This document shows positions 27,136-35,374 of a stretch of DNA of 64,000 bases, piece after piece. The DNA is from Bacteroidia bacterium. Lineage in GTDB: Bacteria > Bacteroidota > Bacteroidia > B-17B0 > Aurantibacillaceae. The translations under genes were made by a program, and so were the position numbers. A model generated the notes under the pieces. That model was not told where the DNA came from, did not search any database, and saw only the letters and a program-made list of their open reading frames with translations. The stretch is from assembly GCA_016787445.1 (NCBI GenBank), contig JAEUTQ010000065.1, positions 1-64,000 on the forward strand. Reading direction: 5' to 3'. Positions within the stretch are counted from its first letter, which is position 1, and each line of letters opens with the position of its first letter.

Positions 27136-30100
27136 ATGAAAAAAGTAACCTCTATCATCACTACCGCTGCGCTTTTTGCATCAGTGAGTTTGTTTTCTCA
27201 GAAAAAGGAAGAGCCAAAAAAACCGGCTGAACCTACAGATCCATTATTAAAAGCTGAAACTTATTCTTCGCTTTCATTTAGAAGTATTGGTCCTGCTGTT
27301 ACCTCCGGACGTATTGTCGACATTGCTGTTAATCCTAATAATAAAAGTGAATGGTACATTGTTGCCGCTGCGGGTGGTGTTTGGAAAACTACAAATGCCG
27401 GCGTTACGTTTAATCCGATTTTTGACGGACAAGGTGCTTATTCTATTGGTTGTATTTCAATTGATCCGAATAACTCAAATGTAATCTGGGTTGGAACCGG
27501 CGAAAACAATAATCAACGCGCAGTTGGTTATGGCGATGGTGTATATAAAAGTGAAGACGGCGGTAAAACCTGGAAAAATGTTGGCTTAGGAAAATCAGAG
27601 CACATTGGCATGATTGCCATTGACCCCACAAACAGTGATAATGTTTTAGTAGCTGCGTATGGTCCGTTATGGAATTCAGGTGGTGAACGCGGCATTTATA
27701 AAACCACAGATGGCGGTAAAACCTGGAAACAAGTTTTAAATGTTAGCGATAATACCGGCTTTAATGAAGTACATATTGATAAAAAACGACCAAACATTGT
27801 ATATGCAACAGCGCATCAGCGTCGTCGCCATGAATGGACCTACATCAGCGGTGGGCCGGAAAGTGCTTTATACAAAAGTACTGATGGCGGAAACACATGG
27901 AATAAATTAACTAACGGTCTGCCTACAGGGGATGTAGGTCGTATTGCAGTGGCCATTTCTCCGGTGAATACAGATATTGTTTACGCCATGATTGAAGCCA
28001 ATGACGATGCCGGTGGATTTTATAAAAGTACCGACAGAGGCGCTAGCTTTACACGCCAAGGTGGTCATCGCACAGCCGGTAATTATTACATGGAAATATT
28101 TGCTGACCCAAAAGACGTCAATAAAATTTACTCTATGGACACCTGGGCACAAGTGAGTGAAAATGGCGGAAAATCATTTCACGGCATGGGTGAAAAAAAC
28201 AAACACGTAGATAATCATGCCATTTATGTTGACCCTGATAACACAGATCATATATTAATGGGTTGTGATGGTGGTTTATATGAAACATTTGATGGTGCTG
28301 CTAACTGGAATTACAAAGCTAACTTACCTATTACACAATTTTACCGTGTATGTGTGGATAATAGCAAACCATTTTATTATATCTATGGAGGTACACAAGA
28401 TAACAATTCATTGGGTGGCCCAAGCAGAACAATTAGCGCAACAGGTGTAACCAATGCCGATTGGTTTGTAACAGTTGGAGGAGACGGTTTCCAATCACGT
28501 GTAGATCCAAATGAACCAAACATTGTTTATTCAGAATGGCAATACGGTGGTTTAATTCGTTACGATAGAAAATCAGGTGAAGCTGTTGATATTAAACCTC
28601 AGGAAAAACCGGGAGAGCCTGCTTATCGTTATAACTGGGATGCTCCGTTAATCATCAGTGCATTTGACAACAAGAGAATTTATTTTGCTGCCAATAAAGT
28701 TTTCAGAAGTGACGACCGCGGTAATACTTGGCAAGTTATCAGCAATGATTTATCAAGAGGAATTGACCGTAACAAACTACCTGTGATGGGTAAAGTATGG
28801 AGCATGGATGCCGTAGCGAAAAATCAATCGACTTCCATTTACGGCAACATTACTGCTTTAGCTGAATCACCAAAAAACGAAAACGTAATTTATGCAGGAA
28901 CCGATGATGGTTTAATACAAGTTACAACAGATGGCGGTAAGAACTGGACCAAGTCATCAACATTCCCCGGCGTACCGGCTATTAATGTTGGAGGAGCTAC
29001 ATCCGGACCGTTAGTTAATTTCATCATGACATCACAACAAGATGAAAACGTGGCGTATGCCGTGTTAAACAATCACCGTATGGGAGATTTCAAACCTTAT
29101 TTGGTGAAAACAAGCGATAAAGGAAAAACATGGACGAATATTACAGGTAATCTTCCGGAAAAAGGAAGCACTTACAGCATGGCAGAAGATCACAAAAACA
29201 AAGATTTATTATTCTGCGGAACTGAGTTTGGCTTTTACTTCAGCAATAACGGCGGTAAAAACTGGATTGAAATAACTGCAGGTTTGCCACAAGCTATCTG
29301 TGTTAAAGATATTGCCATTCAAAAAAGAGAGAATGACATTGTAATTGCAACATTTGGTCGCGGTTTTTATATAATCGACGATTATAGCATATTGCAGAAT
29401 ATCAAAAAAGAAGATTTAGACAAAAAAGCAACGATATTCCCTGTGAAAGACGGATTGGTTTATAACGAATCAACTCCATACGGACACAAAGGAAAATCAT
29501 TTCAGGGAGCTTCATTTTACAATGTAAACAATCCACCGGTTGGTGCAACCATCACCTGGTATTTAAAGGATTCTTACAAAACCATAAAAGACAAACGTAA
29601 AGAGGCGGAGAAAGAAAAAATCAAAGCGGGTAAAGACGTATTTTATCCATCAGCCGATAGTATCCGCTTAGAAGATAAAGAAGAAGCAGTTTATACTATA
29701 CTCGTGATTACAGATGAGCAAGGGAATGAAGTGCGTAAGATTAAACAAGACGCTAAAAAAGGCATGAAGAAAGTAACTTGGAATGGAAGACACGAAATTA
29801 CTTCAGCGGTAAATTTCTACACACCGAATCCTGACAATCCTTATGAGAGTGAAGACTTAGGTGCGCCGGCTATTCCGGGAAAATATTTCGCTCAGATTTT
29901 CAAAGTAGAAAACGGTGTTACCGAAGCCTTATCAGAAAAACGCGATTTCAATTTAACTACATTGCAAAACTCTACGCTTCCATTACCGGATCAAAAACAA
30001 ATGGTGGAATTAAACAAATCATTGGGGGAATTAAGACGAGTAATGGCCGGCAGTTCTAATTACACAGGCGGAATGAGCGAGCGTTTAAAATACTTGAAGA

Positions 30101-30456
30101 AAGGCATTCAAGAAGGCCCATCCAGCAGCTTAACGCTTTTAAAAGATGTAAAAGAACTTGAACAACAAATTGAAGCCATTTATTTTGTTTTACATGGCGA
30201 TGGAAGTTTGGCTAAACGCGAATTTGAAACATTACCGGGTTTATATGGAAGCTTAGAAAATATAGTATGGGGAACCTGGAGTAATTCGTTAGGCGCAACC
30301 AATACATACAAAGAAAAATTAGCTGAGATAAAAGAAAAATTCAAACCGGTTTATAATCAGATTTCTGAAACTGCGAAAAAATTAGCAGATTTGGAAAACA
30401 AGGCAGAAGGCATGAAACTTCCGGCAACTCCGGGCCGTTTGCCTAAATGGGAATAA
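27136..30456 (+). CDS. Exported beta-propeller protein with BNR/Asp-box repeats
   Basis: 1106 residues with a signal peptide (about 1-21, ending SLFS). It has at least eight Asp boxes of the form S/T-x-D-x-G-x-T-W (for example SEDGGKTWK, TTDGGKTWK, STDGGNTWN, TTDGGKNWT, TSDKGKTWT), the pattern of sialidase/VPS10-sortilin type propellers. Residues beyond about 800 form a separate C-terminal part with a beta-sandwich-like stretch and a helical end. No T9SS sorting tail is evident, so it may be periplasmic. Homologues are annotated as WD40/YVTN/BNR-like proteins without known activity. It is followed after 1 nt by a DUF2147 gene. Confidence 0.88.
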   Translation: MKKVTSIITTAALFASVSLFSQKKEEPKKPAEPTDPLLKAETYSSLSFRSIGPAVTSGRIVDIAVNPNNKSEWYIVAAAGGVWKTTNAGVTFNPIFDGQGAYSIGCISIDPNNSNVIWVGTGENNNQRAVGYGDGVYKSEDGGKTWKNVGLGKSEHIGMIAIDPTNSDNVLVAAYGPLWNSGGERGIYKTTDGGKTWKQVLNVSDNTGFNEVHIDKKRPNIVYATAHQRRRHEWTYISGGPESALYKSTDGGNTWNKLTNGLPTGDVGRIAVAISPVNTDIVYAMIEANDDAGGFYKSTDRGASFTRQGGHRTAGNYYMEIFADPKDVNKIYSMDTWAQVSENGGKSFHGMGEKNKHVDNHAIYVDPDNTDHILMGCDGGLYETFDGAANWNYKANLPITQFYRVCVDNSKPFYYIYGGTQDNNSLGGPSRTISATGVTNADWFVTVGGDGFQSRVDPNEPNIVYSEWQYGGLIRYDRKSGEAVDIKPQEKPGEPAYRYNWDAPLIISAFDNKRIYFAANKVFRSDDRGNTWQVISNDLSRGIDRNKLPVMGKVWSMDAVAKNQSTSIYGNITALAESPKNENVIYAGTDDGLIQVTTDGGKNWTKSSTFPGVPAINVGGATSGPLVNFIMTSQQDENVAYAVLNNHRMGDFKPYLVKTSDKGKTWTNITGNLPEKGSTYSMAEDHKNKDLLFCGTEFGFYFSNNGGKNWIEITAGLPQAICVKDIAIQKRENDIVIATFGRGFYIIDDYSILQNIKKEDLDKKATIFPVKDGLVYNESTPYGHKGKSFQGASFYNVNNPPVGATITWYLKDSYKTIKDKRKEAEKEKIKAGKDVFYPSADSIRLEDKEEAVYTILVITDEQGNEVRKIKQDAKKGMKKVTWNGRHEITSAVNFYTPNPDNPYESEDLGAPAIPGKYFAQIFKVENGVTEALSEKRDFNLTTLQNSTLPLPDQKQMVELNKSLGELRRVMAGSSNYTGGMSERLKYLKKGIQEGPSSSLTLLKDVKELEQQIEAIYFVLHGDGSLAKREFETLPGLYGSLENIVWGTWSNSLGATNTYKEKLAEIKEKFKPVYNQISETAKKLADLENKAEGMKLPATPGRLPKWE

Positions 30457-30457
30457 A

Positions 30458-30901
30458 ATGAGAACACTTTTCGCAACTCTAATTTATTTTTTCATATCAA
30501 CATTATCATTGGCGCAAAACAGCGCCAATGATATTTTAGGATACTACATGGACTCAAAAAGAGAAGCCATCCTAAAGATATTTGAGAAGAATAATAAATA
30601 CTATGGCAAATTAGTATGGATGAATATTCCGGATCGCGAAGATTATCTTAATCCGGATACAACTAAGAGAAAAGAAAAAATACTCGGACAAATTATCATG
30701 AAAGGATTATCCTTTAATGGCACCGATTCATGGGAAGGCGGCACCATCTACAACTCAAGAACCGGCAAAACCTATAAATGCAAAATAACAAGAGAACCAA
30801 GCGGGAACTTATTGTTTAGAGGTTATATTGGAGTTTCTTTAGTTGGTCAAACCGCTTATTTTGTGAAGGTTGAGTTTAAAGAGAAAAATTCCGGGGAATA
30901 G
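30458..30901 (+). CDS. DUF2147 domain protein, copy 1
   Basis: 147 residues with a signal peptide (1-19, ending LAQN). It follows the DUF2147 layout: start with ILGYYMDSKREAILKIFEKNNKYYGKLVWM, a turn with TGKTYKCKIT and the last strand GYIGVSLVGQTAYFVKVEF. It is a small exported beta-barrel-like protein of unknown role. Starts 1 nt after the BNR gene, so it is co-transcribed. Two related genes follow at 32243 and 32681. Confidence 0.85.
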   Translation: MRTLFATLIYFFISTLSLAQNSANDILGYYMDSKREAILKIFEKNNKYYGKLVWMNIPDREDYLNPDTTKRKEKILGQIIMKGLSFNGTDSWEGGTIYNSRTGKTYKCKITREPSGNLLFRGYIGVSLVGQTAYFVKVEFKEKNSGE

Positions 30902-30998
30902 TTCATTCACTTACCCAACCTTTACTGAATTTTGAACGTAAAGTACTTTGAGGATGCCGAAAATCGTTTAAGAGTAGGCTTATTAATACAGTTTTAAT

Positions 30999-32162
30999 AT
31001 GGAAAAAATCTACAAATTACGCACGTTCTTTTATCTGGCGATTATTTTATTTGCTTCACATTACACCATCGGACAATGTCTGTCTTCATTCACTTTTACG
31101 ACAGGAACCGGAGGGAATGTGAATTTTACTAGTACTTCAAGCGGCACTCTTGCCGGATTTACATACTATCAGTGGGATTTTGGTGATGGAGGCTTCTCAT
31201 CTGCAGCTGCACCAAGTCATAATTATATTGCTAATGGTGTTTATACGGTAAGTTTAACAGTCATTGTTGCAAATACAGGTACATGTGTTAATACTTCTAC
31301 TCAAACCATTAATGTTACATCCGCAAGTTGCACAACTGCGCTTAATTCAAGTTTTAATTATGTTGTGAATGCAGGTGGACAAGTAAATTTCACAAGTACT
31401 TCAACCGGCACGAACGCCAACACTTATCATCGCTGGTATTTTGGTGATGGAGGCATGGCCTTTACACCCAACACATCCCACACTTATCTTAATGGCGGTA
31501 CTCATCCTGTATCCTTAGTTTTAAGCGATAGTTTAGGGGTTTGTAAAGACAGTTTAACTCAATATGTGAATATTAACACCATTCCATGTACAGCAAATTC
31601 TACATTTACATTAGTACACTCAGGCTGTTGTCAAACTTGGTATGCAATTCCTGCATACTACGGAAATGTTTTAGGCGCAACTTGGAATTGGGGTGATGGA
31701 AATACATCCAACACACTTTTTACTTCTCACACCTATTCCGCTACCGGCGTTTACAATATTTGCCTAACCGTATCTGTTACGTGTGCTATGGGCTCAAATA
31801 CATGTAATAATTACAATATTTATAAAACAGAAGCCAGCATGTTGATGGCCACAGTTAATGTAGTCACATCTGCGCCAACAGGAATTCTAGAAAACAAACA
31901 ACAATTATCTCTTATTAATGCTTTCCCTAATCCAGCTAATAACCAAATAACATTTGAAATAAATGATTTGGAGGCTTACGATAACAATGCAATAATTAGA
32001 ATCTATAACATTCTTGGTCAAGAAGAATTAAAAAATGAAACATCATTGGATAGCGGTAAACTAACAATAGATATTCACAGCTTAAACGAAGGCATATATA
32101 CCTGTGAAATTAAAACTGAGAACAAAACTTTCACGAAACGAATAATAAAATCCTCTAATTAA
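30999..32162 (+). CDS. Secreted PKD-domain protein with T9SS type A sorting domain
   Basis: 387 residues. Signal peptide about 1-25, then three PKD repeats, each with a W-x-(F/W)-G-D-G core (WDFGDGGFSS, WYFGDGGMAF, WNWGDGNTSN) and a closing H-T/N-Y...V-x-L segment. The C-terminal about 80 residues are the type IX sorting domain: AFPNPANNQITFEI, then IYNILGQE and the GIYTCEIKTENKTFTKRIIK ending. It is therefore sent across the outer membrane and attached to the surface by the system encoded at 51-57 kb. Followed by a strong terminator. It probably acts as an adhesin-like surface protein. Confidence 0.92.
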   Translation: MEKIYKLRTFFYLAIILFASHYTIGQCLSSFTFTTGTGGNVNFTSTSSGTLAGFTYYQWDFGDGGFSSAAAPSHNYIANGVYTVSLTVIVANTGTCVNTSTQTINVTSASCTTALNSSFNYVVNAGGQVNFTSTSTGTNANTYHRWYFGDGGMAFTPNTSHTYLNGGTHPVSLVLSDSLGVCKDSLTQYVNINTIPCTANSTFTLVHSGCCQTWYAIPAYYGNVLGATWNWGDGNTSNTLFTSHTYSATGVYNICLTVSVTCAMGSNTCNNYNIYKTEASMLMATVNVVTSAPTGILENKQQLSLINAFPNPANNQITFEINDLEAYDNNAIIRIYNILGQEELKNETSLDSGKLTIDIHSLNEGIYTCEIKTENKTFTKRIIKSSN

Positions 32163-32163
32163 T

Positions 32164-32191
32164 AAAAAAGCCTGCAATTGCAGGCTTTTTT
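32164..32191. terminator. Terminator after the PKD gene
   Basis: Perfect palindrome AAAAAAGCCTGCAA/TTGCAGGCTTTTTT with flanking A and T tracts. Confidence 0.92.
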
Positions 32192-32194
32192 ATT

Positions 32195-32225
32195 TTTGCA
32201 CTTCTGGTATAATTCTCTAATTTTA
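32195..32225 (+). promoter_or_regulatory. Promoter of DUF2147 copies 2 and 3
   Basis: TTTG (32195-32198), 19 bp, TAATTTTA (32218-32225, 7 of 8 to TAnnTTTG), 17 nt before the ATG at 32243. Confidence 0.5.
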
Positions 32226-32242
32226 ATTCAAAATAAAGAATC

Positions 32243-32668
32243 ATGAGAATTGCATTAACATCTTTACTATTACTAATTCATTTATTAATAGCCTCTCAAA
32301 ATAAAGCCAATGATATTTTGGGTTATTATATGTCGCCAAGCGGTAAAAGTATTTTGAAGATTTATGAAAACAACGGCAAGTATTATGGAAAGCCTGTTTG
32401 GATGAAAGAACCGGAGATGCTGGACTCAAAAAATCCTGATGTAAGTAAACGCAACCAAAAAGTATTTGGATCAAATGCTATTCGCGATTTTGTTTTCGAC
32501 GGGAAAGATACTTGGGCAAAAGGATACATTTATGATCCGAATAATGGTAAAACATACGATTGCAAAATCACACGCGACGAAAAAGGAAACCTGAACGTTC
32601 GTGGCTATATTGGCATTTCCTTAATTGGTCGAACGGAATATTTTGTAAAAGTAGATTTTAAAGAATAA
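32243..32668 (+). CDS. DUF2147 domain protein, copy 2
   Basis: 141 residues with a signal peptide ending IASQ. It has the same blocks as copy 1 (ILGYYMSPSGKSILKIYE, YGKPVWM, NGKTYDCKITRDEKGNLNVRGYIGISLIGRTEYFVKVDF). It is clearly the closest relative of copy 3, which starts 12 nt downstream, so the two arose by a recent tandem duplication. Confidence 0.87.
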   Translation: MRIALTSLLLLIHLLIASQNKANDILGYYMSPSGKSILKIYENNGKYYGKPVWMKEPEMLDSKNPDVSKRNQKVFGSNAIRDFVFDGKDTWAKGYIYDPNNGKTYDCKITRDEKGNLNVRGYIGISLIGRTEYFVKVDFKE

Positions 32669-32680
32669 AAACATCTTCTC

Positions 32681-33103
32681 GTGAGAAGTTTAATTGCACT
32701 CATATTATTTCTCTCATTTCGATTCTCTCTTCCTGCACAAAATCATGAGCACCTGGGTTACTTTATGTCGCCTCAGGAAAACAGTATTTTTAAATTTTAT
32801 AAGCAAGGCGAAAAATACTTTGCGAAGATAGTATGGATGAAAATCCCCGAAAGAAAAGATACTTTGAATCCTGATTTAAGTAAAAGAAGTTTAAAAATAT
32901 TGGGCTCCATTCCCGTTTATGATTTTATTTTCGATGGTAAACACACCTGGTACAAAGGTCATGTGTATGATGCGAACACCGGTAAAACCTACAAAAGCAA
33001 AATCACGCGCGATGAAAAGGGAAATCTAATTGTAAGAGGTTACATTGGCTTATCTATTCTCGGAAAAACAGAATATTTTGTGAAAGTAGATTTTAAGGAG
33101 TAA
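32681..33103 (+). CDS. DUF2147 domain protein, copy 3
   Basis: 140 residues, GTG start. A signal peptide ends LPAQ. Same family blocks as copies 1 and 2 (HLGYFMSPQENSIFKFYK, KIVWMKIPERKDTLNPDLSKRS, TGKTYKSKITRDEKGNLIVRGYIG). It is co-transcribed with copy 2. I see no separate terminator behind it; the next 150 bp lead into the arginine leader. Confidence 0.87.
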   Translation: MRSLIALILFLSFRFSLPAQNHEHLGYFMSPQENSIFKFYKQGEKYFAKIVWMKIPERKDTLNPDLSKRSLKILGSIPVYDFIFDGKHTWYKGHVYDANTGKTYKSKITRDEKGNLIVRGYIGLSILGKTEYFVKVDFKE

Positions 33104-33177
33104 AATTTATTTCCCCTCTTACAACTCTTACTAAAAGGTTTTTATAAGCCGGCTAAAAAGCGCTTCAAAAAAAATAA

Positions 33178-33211
33178 TTTTGGATTATTCAAAAATTATT
33201 TAAAATATTTG
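33178..33211 (+). promoter_or_regulatory. Arginine operon promoter with an ARG-box-like palindrome
   Basis: Near-palindrome TTTTGGATTATTCAAAA (33178-33194, one mismatched arm pair) resembles the TGAAT/ATTCA core of ArgR sites. It contains the TTTG (33179-33182) of a likely -33 element, followed after 21 bp by AATATTTG (33204-33211, 7 of 8 to TAnnTTTG). Transcription would begin about 33217. Regulation by ArgR is inference; no argR is in the window. Confidence 0.45.
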
Positions 33212-33216
33212 CCGCA

Positions 33217-33486
33217 TAATTTAAAAAGCAAAACACAAGAGCAACACAACAAAAAAAATGAAAACACTTAATTTCATTCTCTGCTCAACTACAATTAGTA
33301 GTAAAATCAGCTCCTTGAGCAAGAGTGTGTTTTTTTCAACAGCTAACCTGTTGTTTGTTTTACCCGTACGCCCCATTTTTTATATCCGACGTTGATTAGA
33401 GCCCGTTCTCTGATTAAAAACTAATGCTGCCGGTCGGCAGTGTTATTACATTTCCATTTTTTTTAATTCTCAAATTTTATTTGAAA
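33217..33486 (+). promoter_or_regulatory. Arginine operon 5' leader, putative attenuator
   Basis: About 270 nt without a conventional gene (the gene-free stretch is 33104-33486). It contains a 45-codon ORF (33258-33395), a 10-bp hairpin around its stop codon (33392-33417) and a second 10-bp hairpin (33422-33445, loop GGTC) with a T run at 33457-33464. The second hairpin is terminator-like, though its T run starts 11 nt late. Two short pairings compete with it: ATTAG of the first hairpin with CTAAT, and CCGAC (33386-33390, inside the last Arg codons) with GTCGG (33433-33437). This layout fits leader-peptide control, but it is unproven. Confidence 0.45.
33258..33395 (+). CDS. Putative arginine leader peptide (45 aa)
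   Basis: ATG is preceded by A/C-rich, G-poor sequence (CAACACAACAAAAAAA), the same start context used by argF' and gldL. The peptide begins MKTLNFILCSTTISS and ends VRPIFYIRR-stop, so three of its last eight codons are arginine (CGC, CGA, CGT) and there are none earlier. The stop codon falls inside the first hairpin of the leader. It has no recognised homologue in my knowledge. A chance ORF is the alternative; the placement of Arg codons and start context argue for translation. Confidence 0.4.
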   Translation: MKTLNFILCSTTISSKISSLSKSVFFSTANLLFVLPVRPIFYIRR

Positions 33487-34149
33487 ATGCAACATTTTGT
33501 TGTGCAAGTTGCCAATGAGCATCACTTGCATTATGCAGATCTTATCTGCAACGAAATGGAGTCGTCGGCAAAAGCCAGGGGAACCGGTATTGCCAAGCGT
33601 ACTCCAGAATACATCCGGCTAAAAATGCTGGAAGGAAAAGCAGTCATTGCCCTTAGTAAAACAGGCGAATGGGCAGGATTTTGTTACATCGAAACGTGGA
33701 GCCATGGTAACTATGTGGCTAACTCCGGACTCATTGTTTCTCCAAATTTCAGAAAAAGCGGATTGGCTACTGAAATCAAGAAGAAAATTTTTGAGCTATC
33801 GAGAGCAAAATATCCTGAAGCCAAAATTTTCGGTCTGACTACAGGACTAGCGGTTATGAAAATAAATTCTGATTTAGGATATGAACCTGTCACCTACTCT
33901 GAATTGACACAAGACGAGGCCTTCTGGAAAGGTTGCCAGAGTTGCGTGAATTTCGAAATTCTAAAAAGCAAAGACAGAAAAAATTGTTTGTGCACCGCAA
34001 TGCTTTACAATCCTGCTGAGAAAAACAAACCCCGATGGTTCGATTTTGTAAGCAAACAAAAAGTAATGGAACGCTTATTAAGAATTAAACAAACCAACTT
34101 TTTAAAAAAATTAAAAATAAAAAAAGAAGAACCTATTAATAGTTTATAA
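33487..34149 (+). CDS. GNAT acetyltransferase, probable N-acetylglutamate synthase
   Basis: 220 residues from the ATG at 33487 (MQHFVVQVANEHH); an upstream in-frame ATG at 33424 lies in the leader hairpin and adds an implausible hydrophobic run. The GNAT core includes the acetyl-CoA loop NFRKSGLATEIKKKIF. The C-terminal part holds a CQSC and a CLC cysteine pair, which could bind metal. Every other enzyme of arginine synthesis is encoded in the next seven genes, and no argA or argJ is present, so this is the only candidate for the first step, glutamate to N-acetylglutamate. The function is inferred from context. Confidence 0.72.
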   Translation: MQHFVVQVANEHHLHYADLICNEMESSAKARGTGIAKRTPEYIRLKMLEGKAVIALSKTGEWAGFCYIETWSHGNYVANSGLIVSPNFRKSGLATEIKKKIFELSRAKYPEAKIFGLTTGLAVMKINSDLGYEPVTYSELTQDEAFWKGCQSCVNFEILKSKDRKNCLCTAMLYNPAEKNKPRWFDFVSKQKVMERLLRIKQTNFLKKLKIKKEEPINSL

Positions 34150-34150
34150 A

Positions 34151-35374
34151 ATGAAAAACAACAACGTTATACTAGCATTCAGTGGTGGATTAGACACCAC
34201 ATTTTGCGCCATTTATTTAAAAAACGAACTCAATCTTAATGTACATGCCGTAACGGTTGATACAGGCGGATTTACCAATGAAGAAAAAGAAAAACTGGAA
34301 CAACATGCCGAAGCCTTAGGCGTTAGTTCATTTGAAATTATTGATGCTAAACCTGCGTATTACGAGAAAGTGATTAAGTATTTGGTATTTGCCAATGTAT
34401 TAAAGAATAATACTTATCCACTTTCTGTAAGTGCCGAACGGATAATCCAGGCATTGGCCATTGCTGATTACGCGAAACTCATGGGTGCAGAAAATATTGC
34501 TCATGGAAGCACCGGTGCAGGCAACGATCAGGTTAGATTTGATATGGCATTTCAAATCTTAACCCCAGAGGCAAATATCATCACACCAATCAGGGATCTT
34601 AAATTATCGAGACAACAAGAAATTGATTACCTGAAAAAGCATGGCGTAAACATGAATTTCGAAAAAGCTATTTACAGCATCAATAAAGGCATTTGGGGGA
34701 ATTCAGTTGGTGGGAAAGAAACACTCACGTCCCATTTATCCTTACCAGAACAGGCTTGGCCTACTCCAATTACAAAAACTCAACCTGAGAAATTAAAACT
34801 TGGTTTTGTTAAAGGTGAATTGAAAGAAGTAAATGGAATTTCGTATTCTGATCCTTTAAAAGCTATTGAAGCGTTAAATCAAATTGCCTCTCCGTTTGCG
34901 ATTGGAAGAGACATACATGTTGGTGATACTATTATTGGAATTAAAGGCAGAGTTGGATTTGAAGCGGCAGTTGCGCTGCTGATTATTAAAGCGCACCATG
35001 CACTGGAAAAACACGTACTAACCAAATGGCAATTGTATTGGAAAGATCAGTTAGCACTATGGTATGGTAATTGGCTGCACGAAGGTCAGTACCTCGATCC
35101 TGCCATGAGAGACATGGAAGCATTTTTTGAGAACACTCAGCAAAACGTTACCGGCGAAGTTTTCATCACCTTAATGCCATACAGATTTGTTATTGACGGA
35201 ATCCAGTCTGAACACGATTTAATGAATGATGCCTTTGGTGCTTACGGCGAGATGAATAAATCTTTTACCGGCGATGATGTAAAAGGATTCACGAAAATAT
35301 TCGGCAACCAAACTGCTATTTATTACAAGGTAAATCAATTACAAAACCAATTAATACTCGACAAAAATGATTAA
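34151..35374 (+). CDS. argG: Argininosuccinate synthase
   Basis: Joins citrulline and aspartate at the cost of ATP. 407 residues. The ATP-pyrophosphatase loop is AFSGGLDTT (residues 9-17), followed by AVTVDTGGF; GSTGAGNDQVRFDMA is the citrulline/aspartate-binding motif. It starts 1 nt after the GNAT stop and overlaps argC by 8 bp. Penultimate step of the pathway although second in the gene order. Confidence 0.95.
   Translation: MKNNNVILAFSGGLDTTFCAIYLKNELNLNVHAVTVDTGGFTNEEKEKLEQHAEALGVSSFEIIDAKPAYYEKVIKYLVFANVLKNNTYPLSVSAERIIQALAIADYAKLMGAENIAHGSTGAGNDQVRFDMAFQILTPEANIITPIRDLKLSRQQEIDYLKKHGVNMNFEKAIYSINKGIWGNSVGGKETLTSHLSLPEQAWPTPITKTQPEKLKLGFVKGELKEVNGISYSDPLKAIEALNQIASPFAIGRDIHVGDTIIGIKGRVGFEAAVALLIIKAHHALEKHVLTKWQLYWKDQLALWYGNWLHEGQYLDPAMRDMEAFFENTQQNVTGEVFITLMPYRFVIDGIQSEHDLMNDAFGAYGEMNKSFTGDDVKGFTKIFGNQTAIYYKVNQLQNQLILDKND

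Noticed and set aside
30935-30998. Promoter TACTTTG before the PKD gene
   Set aside because: The spacing inside the box is one base short of TAnnTTTG, and no -33 element fits.
33424-33486. Upstream start for the arginine-cluster GNAT
   Set aside because: It would place the start inside a leader hairpin and add a hydrophobic run; the GNAT fold begins at 33487.
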